Assembly (NCBI GenBank): GCA_031281115.1
Contig: JAITFV010000002.1
Coordinates: forward strand, 1 to 17,292
DNA: 17,292 nucleotides
Origin: Oscillospiraceae bacterium
GTDB taxonomy: Bacteria; Bacillota; Clostridia; Oscillospirales; Ruminococcaceae
Direction of reading: 5' to 3'
The translations under genes and the position numbers were made by a program. Below, in pieces: positions 8,676 to 15,881 of the stretch (position 1 is the stretch's first letter; every line of letters starts with the position of its first letter). The notes beneath the pieces are model-generated. The model saw nothing but the letters and a program-made list of their open reading frames with translations. It ran no database searches and had not been told where the DNA came from.

Positions 8676-9793
8676 AGGGTGTGGCCTTGGTGGTCAAAGG
8701 TGAAGGAGGTGGGGGCCATAGGGGTAACGATGTTTATATTGAAATTACCGTTCCAGTGTAATAAAAGTTCGTTTGTATTTATATCGTTGGGAAGGTAAGC
8801 ATAACCGAATGTATCAGATATGACGGATTCGAATGGTTTAAACAAAAAAGAACAATTTCCATGCGGTAATCGTGTTGTAAATATCATTCTGTCTGTTTCT
8901 ATGCCAATGCTATCGCCAAGACATACAGTATGCTTTACTGTTTTCATTCCTAATATCCATTCCAATGCTTTTTTTACATAGAGTCCATTCGGAAGACCGT
9001 GCTTTCCGTTTGCACTAATTATATGATACCAATGCTCTAATTCTTCAAAAAACAGATCGCAAACCTCTTTACCTTTGTTAGTCTTTCCAGCAACGGTGTT
9101 CATTGAGCCGTGATGAGGTGCAACAAGTAAAGTAGTTTTTCCAATTAGTTTATGAAGAATAAACATTCCATGCGCGGTTAAATCTCCCGGAAATACAGAT
9201 ACAAAATTAGGAAAACGAAACACTAATACCAAAGAGTAGAGATTTTCATTTTTAATATCCTGTGACTCATCTAATTCGCTGTGTGCAAGTGGCGGTACCG
9301 ATAATATATCAAAACGCATTCCTATTGGCAGTTCCGACGAATCAATATGCGATAGTAGTTTGGAGACATCTACTGTATAATATAAAATATAATCTAAAAT
9401 TTTTAATTTTTTTATGATCGCAATACATCGTTCCTGATATCTTGACATTGGCCAATATAATTTGCCAATAATAGCAGTTCTATGTAAAATCTTAAATAGT
9501 AAATTATAGTGATCATCATGAGGATGCGATAAAACAAATACATCTATAAAATGTGTAAAATCCTTGCTTATTTCAAGTTGATTTAATTTTTTTTCGCATT
9601 TTGCACGCACTTCCATCAATTCGGACAACTCCACTAAAGTGGTCCCCAAAGTGTCTCCCCCAAAATCATTCACAAGCAGATATGACAAATATTCTTCACC
9701 ATCTATTGTGCAATACCCACACACAACATTAGCCGCCCCATGCCCAACCGCCATCACCCTCACCTCAACCCTATGAACCGGCAAATAAGCCAT
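8666..9793 (-). CDS. gene D: ComEC-like metallo-beta-lactamase-fold hydrolase
   Basis: The soluble protein of 375 residues has the metal-binding HxHxDH motif as HPHDDH at residues 90-95. A Gly-Asp in FPGDL (203-204) and PHHGS (226-230) follow. This set, with an early VGHGAANVV (like the VGQGDA of ComEC), is the signature of the ComEC/Rec2 C-terminal MBL domain. No membrane segments are present, so it is a stand-alone hydrolase; in ComEC this domain is linked to degradation of the non-transported DNA strand. The substrate here is unknown. I chose ATG 9793 over an upstream in-frame codon at 9823 because it overlaps the stop of gene C by one base (TGATG) and has a strong GGAGGAGGGG site. The interior is clearly more AT-rich than its neighbours, while both ends are not, suggesting a separate origin. 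Fold call secure; role inferred. Confidence 0.9.
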   Translation of the reverse strand: MAYLPVHRVEVRVMAVGHGAANVVCGYCTIDGEEYLSYLLVNDFGGDTLGTTLVELSELMEVRAKCEKKLNQLEISKDFTHFIDVFVLSHPHDDHYNLLFKILHRTAIIGKLYWPMSRYQERCIAIIKKLKILDYILYYTVDVSKLLSHIDSSELPIGMRFDILSVPPLAHSELDESQDIKNENLYSLVLVFRFPNFVSVFPGDLTAHGMFILHKLIGKTTLLVAPHHGSMNTVAGKTNKGKEVCDLFFEELEHWYHIISANGKHGLPNGLYVKKALEWILGMKTVKHTVCLGDSIGIETDRMIFTTRLPHGNCSFLFKPFESVISDTFGYAYLPNDINTNELLLHWNGNFNINIVTPMAPTSFTFDHQGHTLWQ

Positions 9794-12285
9794 CACCCCT
9801 CCTCCCCATAAACCGCCTTCCAAGCAATCCCATCTTCCCCACCCCGAACAAGCAAGCCCACCCCCCCGCTCGGCGGAATCGTAAACTTCAGCAACTTCAA
9901 CGCAATACTCGTAAAACCAAGATTATACGCCGCAACTTGCCCGTCCATATCAACTTCAGGCGCAAGCGTAATTGCCTTCGCGGTAAAATTCAACACGCCC
10001 GACATAGCCAAGCCAGAACCCAACACACCGCCGGGAGGAATTACCCCAGCGTAAAAACTCTCGCCCCGCCAGCAAAATACGATATTCAATGAAAAATCTA
10101 TATTGCCGGACAATTTGCCGAGATTGCCAATCATCAAGGGATAGCTAATTCTCCACCACGGCGCGCTAAATTCCGACAAATTGGAATTTGTAATCGGCGT
10201 GCCGAGACTAACAATCTTCAGTTCGGCAGGCGTTTTTGTTTCGCGGCTAAGCGTGCTTGCAGCAGCAGGGAATACATTCGGGAAAGAAGCGGCACGTGAA
10301 TCCGACTGCCGCAGGGCAATGTGCGCGTAATCAATAAGGTAAACCTGCGCGTCTGTAGTTTTGCGGATTTGCAGATTGGAAAATTTCAGCGGTGTATCGC
10401 CCCCGTAACCAAACAAATCCGGCGTATCTTGCAAAAGGCGAAAGCCCAAACTGCCGCTAAGAAAAAATACGCTGTGCGAAAGCCTTACATTGTCGATTAC
10501 TACACTGTCTAAAAGCGAGGCAGCAAGCGTGTATTCGCCCTCGCAACGAAGAGCGTACTCAAAAGTTGAAACGCCGGAGCGTTCGCGGAGTTCTCCGTCT
10601 ATAATCAAAGCATTGCCGCCGCCGCTTTTTTCGGAAAGTTTTGATGCGCAATCAAACAATTTATTAACCAGCAATTCCGATGTTGTTTTAAGCGAAACTG
10701 TTAAACTGCGCTGAATTACAGAGAGTATTGCCACAGTTGCAAAATCGTAGTCTGCGGGTGGGTTATCGTAATCGTAAGTGATTTGCGCATCTTCATCGGA
10801 ATAATCAACAACAACGTTTATAAGCGATGGCTGTAAACTCAAACCGCTGTTGCTATTTTCGCAGGAAGTGATGTTTCCGGCACGAACAATGATATGATGC
10901 GCCGTAACCGTGCCGCGTACGGCATTGATGAATTCCGCCGCATCTCCGCCGCCTGCGTATTTTGCTTTGCAGTTCAAAATAAGCATGCCTGTAAAACTCG
11001 GATTGTTTATAAGTTCTGTAAACTCTTTGTAATGCGGTGCAATTGAACCGTCCGCGTTTTGTGTCCGCTTTATGCTGTCTTGGAAAACTTCGTCTTTGGA
11101 AAGCCACTGCAAAATACTCATATCGTCGGAATATTTTAGTATGATTCGGGTGTTTTTTTGCCAATCGGTTTCTGAAAAATTAAAAACCCAATCCGCAAGG
11201 GTGAATTGACTGTGTTTAAGTTTATTGGGGTAAGCTGAAAATATAAATTTCGGCTGTGCAGACTGCAATTCAAAGCGAAGAGCATCTGTTATTTCAAGTT
11301 CGATTTGATCTTTGCTGTCCACGGCAAAAACAACTTTTTCAAGCGAGCCGCCTACAACAGTTGCAAGCAGTCCGTTTTTGGTAACGGCATAAATTGTTTC
11401 GTTGCTTGATCCAAGCAAATTTTCACGGGTAAATACATCGTAGCGCGCAGCCGAAAGCAAACGCTCCAGTTCAGTGTCCGTAACGGGAAACATCGGAGCG
11501 GCAGTGTTTGGCAAAACGGTCAGTTTCAGCGGCAAATACTGAAACACGCCGCTTGAAATATCGCTTGGGGTAAAAAACGGTGATTCCGCCGATTGACAGC
11601 AGTAATCGCCGCCTTGGGGAAATGACAGGTATGCGCAGGTCGTATGGTTTTTATAACCGTCTGCAATATAGGCGTTGTTTCCGGGAGTGAATGAAACAGT
11701 CAGCGGTTCTCCCGCAGGAGAAATATACTCCGTGCCTGTGTCGCCGCACAACAGATTCACGTCCTTTTCTACAATGAACGAACCGCTCAATCCAAGGTAA
11801 TACTCACTTTTTACACCGCCTTTGTGGCGGTAAACAGCACAACGTTCCAAAACTAAACAGGCTCCAGCTTTAGGCGTAACAGTAAGCGGATTACCGTATA
11901 TGTCGGTAAAGTCCGAAGTAAATTCTTGTTTGGTACCAGAAAAAGTAAAGTTTGTATTCTGCGGATTCTTCGGGTCAAAGCGTACCGTAAATGTTACGGA
12001 AGAGTCCTGACTTATTGCCGGAGTTACTATCGGGCTGTAAAACGAATTTACAAAACCGTTCAGATAAGTTTCATCATCATTAAGCGGATTCGGCGTTGTA
12101 TAGCGCATACCCGCGCCAATACTTTCAAGATTCGGTACGGTAAAATTAAACGATATTATTCCGTCTGCGCTTATGTTTGCCCTGTTAAACGAAAACGTAT
12201 TGTTACGGTATGTCAAGTATCCGTCTGCATTATTTTCACCGTACACAACCAGCATATACGGTGCAAATGTATATGTATATTTCAT
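9793..12285 (-). CDS. gene C: beta-rich protein of uncharacterised family (830 aa)
   Basis: No characterised domain is recognised. The protein begins MKYTYTFAPYML, lacks a signal peptide and transmembrane helices, and is rich in aromatic and beta-branched residues arranged as alternating strands. Residues ~178-200 read LLCGDTGTEYIS then SFTPGN, and ~224-236 YCCQSAESPFF. From memory this LCG-x-x-GTEY / Y-x-x-Q-x-E-x-P-x-F pattern recurs in an uncharacterised family encoded beside large LysM proteins, so C is probably a conserved subunit of the same module. The C-terminus (FTSIALKLLKFTIPPSGGVG) has the same strand style as the N-terminal half of gene E. The ATG lies 6 nt after the stop of gene B with no good Shine-Dalgarno site, so translation is probably coupled. 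Its stop overlaps the start of gene D. Coding status is very likely; function unknown. Confidence 0.85.
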   Translation of the reverse strand: MKYTYTFAPYMLVVYGENNADGYLTYRNNTFSFNRANISADGIISFNFTVPNLESIGAGMRYTTPNPLNDDETYLNGFVNSFYSPIVTPAISQDSSVTFTVRFDPKNPQNTNFTFSGTKQEFTSDFTDIYGNPLTVTPKAGACLVLERCAVYRHKGGVKSEYYLGLSGSFIVEKDVNLLCGDTGTEYISPAGEPLTVSFTPGNNAYIADGYKNHTTCAYLSFPQGGDYCCQSAESPFFTPSDISSGVFQYLPLKLTVLPNTAAPMFPVTDTELERLLSAARYDVFTRENLLGSSNETIYAVTKNGLLATVVGGSLEKVVFAVDSKDQIELEITDALRFELQSAQPKFIFSAYPNKLKHSQFTLADWVFNFSETDWQKNTRIILKYSDDMSILQWLSKDEVFQDSIKRTQNADGSIAPHYKEFTELINNPSFTGMLILNCKAKYAGGGDAAEFINAVRGTVTAHHIIVRAGNITSCENSNSGLSLQPSLINVVVDYSDEDAQITYDYDNPPADYDFATVAILSVIQRSLTVSLKTTSELLVNKLFDCASKLSEKSGGGNALIIDGELRERSGVSTFEYALRCEGEYTLAASLLDSVVIDNVRLSHSVFFLSGSLGFRLLQDTPDLFGYGGDTPLKFSNLQIRKTTDAQVYLIDYAHIALRQSDSRAASFPNVFPAAASTLSRETKTPAELKIVSLGTPITNSNLSEFSAPWWRISYPLMIGNLGKLSGNIDFSLNIVFCWRGESFYAGVIPPGGVLGSGLAMSGVLNFTAKAITLAPEVDMDGQVAAYNLGFTSIALKLLKFTIPPSGGVGLLVRGGEDGIAWKAVYGEEG
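9796..9807 (-). promoter_or_regulatory. strong Shine-Dalgarno site of gene D inside the end of gene C
   Basis: On the coding strand, GGGGAGGAGGGG immediately precedes TGATG, where the stop of C and ATG of D share one base. This supports ATG 9793 as the start of D and implies coupled translation. The same bases encode the last residues of gene C (GEEG). Confidence 0.8.
9829..9867 (-). other. G-rich tract with G-quadruplex potential at the C/D junction
   Basis: On the coding strand the order is G7-T-G3, an 11-nt loop, G4-T-G4, AAGAT, then G3. These runs could form a G-quadruplex in the mRNA or in the coding-strand DNA about 35-75 nt before the start of gene D. The tract encodes Gly-rich residues near the end of gene C (SGGVGLLVRGGEDG), so coding constraint explains part of the G content but not the preference for GGG codons. 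No function is shown. Confidence 0.4.
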
Positions 12286-12291
12286 GTATTG

Positions 12292-14292
12292 TTACTCGAC
12301 CGCATCACCGTTAATCAACGGCATTGCGGCAATTTCCGAAAGAGGCGCGTTTACACACACCGGCTCTCCTGCAAAGTTGCGCCGCTTTAATTTTGCTTTG
12401 TCAAGATTTGATATTCCGTATCTTGCGGCAAATGCACCAAGCGTAGTTCCCGCTGGAATAACAAGCGGATTGCCGCCGAAAAACACTGTAACGCATATTG
12501 TTAATGCGGCACGACCGCGAAAGGATAAATTCGGTACAGTCGCGCGGCTTAAATCACTTACAGCGTTTAATGCAGGAATATCGTCTCCAAAAAACACGGA
12601 CATTCCGGTTGCCGCACCCAAGCCGTCATCCATTGAATCGCTTGGGAAAAAACCGCCGCTGTTTACTAGGCGCGCATAAGGTTTTTGAAGATTTTCTAAA
12701 GCAAGGTCTAACGCACCGCCGTATGTTTCTTCTCTGGCGGTGGACAGTTCGGTATTCATATACGACCACGAGCCGACAAGCAAGGATAAATTTGCATCGA
12801 AATCCAAGCGTTTTGCTGCCGTATTATACTCAACATGATAGTCAAGCTGTGAGTTTTGATAATATCCCTGCAAGGCTTGCGCTTTCGGGTCTGTCTGCCT
12901 GCGGAATCCCGATGTTTGAACTCGGAATACACTGCCAGGCAAAATGTCTTCATAACGGTATTTTTCAACAGTTTTGCCGCCAACGGTTTCTGTAACTGCC
13001 CCTATGCCGTGCAGGATATAATTTGCGTCCGTATCGGAGAAAAGAGCAGTGCGGCAGATAAAACTGCGTAACGCATAATACGCTTGCGGCTCAATTGCCT
13101 TTTCAACCTTTGCAAGATCAAACAATCCTGATAAAAATTGTTTAAAAGCAGCAGCGGCAAGCAGTTTTTCCTTGTCAATTGTAAGCAGAAGCTTAGTTCC
13201 GCTTTTTTCAAGAGTTAATCCGTCAACAGCGATAGATTTGCCTTCAAGAAAATCAACATATAGCGGCAGGCTGTAAGTCAATGTATTCTTGCTTTCAGCT
13301 AAATCCGCTTGGCTTTCGGCATATAACAGCATGGTTTTGGATTTTGTTCCCGATGTAATTCTTACGGGATAATAGCCTTTTTGCCAAACATTAGGGTTAG
13401 CAAGTGAAAAACGATTGGCTTTTGCAATATTGTAGTTAGCGAACAGCGGTACGCCGTTTGCCGCCTCTGCTTTGGATTTTGCAAACAAATACGCCGTGTA
13501 TCCTTCCAAGGTATTGTATGCGCTGATATCGTAGCTCGAAACAGTATTGGGCTTCGGGGCTGATAGATTAGCGAGGTCGGGTTCTTCGCCGTTTAGAGCC
13601 AAGCCAAGATAAACGGTATATTTATCGGCAATACTCTCGGGTAAAGAGCAATCTACTGTCAGCGTAGTGCCAGAAAATTCCGCCTTGTTGAACACAGGAA
13701 CAGTTAAGTGCGCATCAATCGGTGCACAAAACGGACCTAAAGATGTATCATCTTTGCTTTTTATGCAAGCTGCAACTTTCAATCTGAAATGAGCGCTACC
13801 GTATATTTCAGATGTCAAGGGGAGTGTATAACCCTTAATTCCAAACGGAATAGGCATCGCAGTGTTCCAATCGCCGCTCACATTAAGTTCTCCATGCGCA
13901 TACAGCGATTGCTCCCATTTAATCGTTAGGGTATCGTTTCGGAATACAAGGTGCGGCGAACTGTATTCAAGGGTAGTAACAATAGCGGTTTTGAATTTGC
14001 CTGAAGGAAAACTATTATCGCCGCTTACAGCAATGTTATATCGTTCACCCGAAGTTATACCATTTACTTCGGACAAAGTGTGCGTGGTTGCGTTTCCTTT
14101 ATATTCGACAGTTATAAGCTCTCCTACCGCTTCATTTAACGCATTGGTAAGCTTAACATAAAAGTTGCCAGAATACGCACCGGGACTGCTGAAAGTAAAA
14201 TCCGGTATGAAAAAAATATTGAATTTTCCGTTTTCCGCACATTCAACACGAACTCCTGTAACCGAGTTTACATTTATTATTGAAACTGCCAT
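12292..14292 (-). CDS. gene B: beta-rich protein with possible LysM-like C-terminus (666 aa)
   Basis: No characterised function is recognised. ATG 14292 (MAVSIINVNS) is preceded by AGGAAGGTGAGG, a strong ribosome-binding region. A GTG at 14301 gives three more residues and a 4-nt overlap (GTGA) with the stop of gene A, and remains possible. The N-terminal third looks like two or three small beta-sandwich (Ig/FN3-like) domains, for example YTVYLGLAL at ~230. The middle contains a more polar alpha/beta part (LEKSGTKLLLTIDKEKLLAA). Around 440-480 is DILPGSVFRVQTSGFRRQ. The last ~50 residues (VIPAGTTLGAFAARYGI) resemble a degenerate LysM or similar small carbohydrate-binding fold, in parallel with gene E. 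No signal peptide or membrane segment is present. B sits between the Hint protein and C in an unbroken operon, so it is probably a structural subunit. Domain calls are by eye. Confidence 0.83.
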   Translation of the reverse strand: MAVSIINVNSVTGVRVECAENGKFNIFFIPDFTFSSPGAYSGNFYVKLTNALNEAVGELITVEYKGNATTHTLSEVNGITSGERYNIAVSGDNSFPSGKFKTAIVTTLEYSSPHLVFRNDTLTIKWEQSLYAHGELNVSGDWNTAMPIPFGIKGYTLPLTSEIYGSAHFRLKVAACIKSKDDTSLGPFCAPIDAHLTVPVFNKAEFSGTTLTVDCSLPESIADKYTVYLGLALNGEEPDLANLSAPKPNTVSSYDISAYNTLEGYTAYLFAKSKAEAANGVPLFANYNIAKANRFSLANPNVWQKGYYPVRITSGTKSKTMLLYAESQADLAESKNTLTYSLPLYVDFLEGKSIAVDGLTLEKSGTKLLLTIDKEKLLAAAAFKQFLSGLFDLAKVEKAIEPQAYYALRSFICRTALFSDTDANYILHGIGAVTETVGGKTVEKYRYEDILPGSVFRVQTSGFRRQTDPKAQALQGYYQNSQLDYHVEYNTAAKRLDFDANLSLLVGSWSYMNTELSTAREETYGGALDLALENLQKPYARLVNSGGFFPSDSMDDGLGAATGMSVFFGDDIPALNAVSDLSRATVPNLSFRGRAALTICVTVFFGGNPLVIPAGTTLGAFAARYGISNLDKAKLKRRNFAGEPVCVNAPLSEIAAMPLINGDAVE

Positions 14293-14297
14293 TTTCC

Positions 14298-15866
14298 TCA
14301 CCTTCCTCTTATTATGCTGTTCTGTGTTCGGTTTGTGCCGACAAATATGCCTTCGGCGACAAAAGGAAGGTTGTCTTCCGTATCAATGTTATAAACAGAA
14401 AACTGCCTACCTTCTATTTTTTCAACTGCCGTTACCAGCGTAACAGTTTCTCTACTATAACCTTCAAGAGCACAAACTTCGCTGCCTACAATCAATGAAT
14501 CGGCTTTAACATAACCGTTCGGTGTCAAGACAGGATGAGAAGGCGTCATCATAATGGATTTGCCACCGAATGAGATTTTCAGCAACATGTTTTCGTGTCC
14601 TTTCCAAACATTACAGACGCGGACCTTTTTTTCCCCGGAACTCAAAATCATTGCGCCTATTTTGATGGATTTAATCGGTAGTAAAAAACCTCTATCGCAT
14701 AACACAATAGTATTTTCTCCAAGACAGCCATACATAAGTTTGAGCGGAAGCACCTCTCCGTTGTTGAACACCGTAAGATAATCCGAACCTGCGCTTTTAG
14801 AGAACGAAGCATCCTTACGTGATGTGATTATCACTTCGTAAAACTTGTAATGCGGATTATTAGTATTATTTGAAATGTCAAATTTCAGCACAAACTTCAT
14901 CTCATAATGAAACTTGGTCTGTTCCCATTCTGCTTTGCGGTTATAGATTACCGCTTCGCCTCTGTTTTTCCATGCGCCTTCCATGGATTTTCTGTCGCGT
15001 GGCATTGTGTAGCTTATCTGACTGCCTATGCCTTGCACATCAATAATTTTACCGCCTTCACCCGAATCGGTGCTGAAAGCTGCTTGAACCATTGCTCCGC
15101 CTGCGTTTGCGACATCGTAGAGATAACAATATGCGGATACACACTCAACAAAACTGCCGCCGTCTTTGCATTGGAGTATTGCTTTACCTGGCAAACCTAA
15201 GTACGGATTATTGTATTTTGTTCTGCCGTATCCGCAAAGATAATCGATGTCAGATGTATCTTGGGGTGTTCGCAGCAGAGCAATTAAGATGTGCTCAGAA
15301 TCCGTTTTGAAATTTCCCCCGCCTTGAACGCCTTCGCCTTGAACACCTTCGGGATTTCCGTAGTAGCGCTCCTCTTCAAGCGGCGCGCTTGAGCTGCGTT
15401 TTGTCGGATGGATAAGCGTTATGTCGAACTTATCGTCATTGACGGCGGCTTGCACTGTTTGCGTAACAATTTGTGGCGAATCCTGAGAAATATATTCAGC
15501 TGTTAAAGACAGATAGATTTTGTCTTTCGCTGTCGGTTTAGAAAATTTAAATTCGCCGCTGTGTACCAAGCCTCTGATGTTCTGATAAGCCTGCTTAAAC
15601 TCGCAGCCAAGCGGATTTCCGTTTTCGTCTGTGAAAATACCGCTGACAGCCACATTTTCGGACTCGCTTGTTAATGACAAACGAATCTCATATTTGCCTT
15701 CAAGTACGGCTTGGCTGCCTGAACCGGAAACTTCGTAAAACGTACATTCTAAGTGGTCGTAAGCCGCCACCTCCTGCGGACGCGTTGTTTCTCCGAGCAG
15801 TTCTACGACACGAGAATTAGCTGCCATTCGTAACGGTCTGCTGTAACCTAACTTGATTTTTTCCAT
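14298..15866 (-). CDS. gene A: beta-rich protein with C-terminal Hint (intein/hedgehog-like) domain (522 aa)
   Basis: The first ~380 residues form an unrecognised, mostly beta-structured region with a Gly-rich linker (EGVQGEGVQGGG, ~172-183). Residues ~381-512 are a Hint domain. It opens with Cys381 in GCLGENTIVLCDRG, followed by LLPIKSIKIGAMIL and the block-B TxxH motif as TPSHPVLT (441-444), and closes with VYNIDTEDNLPFVAEGIFVGTN. Hint domains carry out an N-S acyl shift at Cys1, giving thioester-driven cleavage, ligation or splicing. The usual C-terminal His-Asn is Thr-Asn here, with Arg next and only 10 residues remaining, so protein splicing is unlikely. N-terminal cleavage or transfer of the upstream part remains possible. 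ATG 15866 has an AAAGGAG site 5 nt upstream and lies 15 nt after nuoL, so A may be co-transcribed with it. No signal peptide is seen. Hint call strong; consequence inferred. Confidence 0.88.
   Translation of the reverse strand: MEKIKLGYSRPLRMAANSRVVELLGETTRPQEVAAYDHLECTFYEVSGSGSQAVLEGKYEIRLSLTSESENVAVSGIFTDENGNPLGCEFKQAYQNIRGLVHSGEFKFSKPTAKDKIYLSLTAEYISQDSPQIVTQTVQAAVNDDKFDITLIHPTKRSSSAPLEEERYYGNPEGVQGEGVQGGGNFKTDSEHILIALLRTPQDTSDIDYLCGYGRTKYNNPYLGLPGKAILQCKDGGSFVECVSAYCYLYDVANAGGAMVQAAFSTDSGEGGKIIDVQGIGSQISYTMPRDRKSMEGAWKNRGEAVIYNRKAEWEQTKFHYEMKFVLKFDISNNTNNPHYKFYEVIITSRKDASFSKSAGSDYLTVFNNGEVLPLKLMYGCLGENTIVLCDRGFLLPIKSIKIGAMILSSGEKKVRVCNVWKGHENMLLKISFGGKSIMMTPSHPVLTPNGYVKADSLIVGSEVCALEGYSRETVTLVTAVEKIEGRQFSVYNIDTEDNLPFVAEGIFVGTNRTQNSIIRGR
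15321..15350 (-). repeat. 15-nt tandem repeat encoding EGVQG x2 in gene A
   Basis: Two copies of a 15-nt unit (15321-15335 and 15336-15350) differ at one base and encode EGVQG twice, within the Gly-rich linker between the N-terminal part and the rest of gene A. It is in frame, so copy-number change would only alter linker length. It is probably slippage-derived. Confidence 0.7.
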
Positions 15867-15870
15867 AACG

Positions 15871-15879
15871 ACTCCTTTA
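15871..15879 (-). promoter_or_regulatory. ribosome binding site of gene A in the nuoL-A gap
   Basis: The 15-nt gap between the nuoL stop and gene A reads, on the minus strand, TCTAAAGGAGTCGTT. AAAGGAG sits 6 nt before ATG 15866. There is no room for a promoter or terminator hairpin in the gap, so gene A must be transcribed from a promoter inside or upstream of nuoL. The site also fixes the start of gene A. Confidence 0.8.
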
Positions 15880-15881
15880 GA

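Noticed and set aside
9794-9823. Upstream start of gene D at 9823
   Set aside because: It would overlap C by 31 nt and adds Gly-rich residues from the G tract; ATG 9793 has a far better ribosome site and a one-base stop/start overlap.
14331-14726. Gene A interrupted by a true splicing intein
   Set aside because: The C-terminal junction lacks His-Asn and a Cys/Ser/Thr at +1, only 10 residues follow, and there is no homing endonuclease insert.
450-15866. Polymorphic toxin or Tc-toxin locus with an immunity gene
   Set aside because: No RHS/YD repeats, no toxin domain after the Hint domain and no small immunity-like gene are visible.
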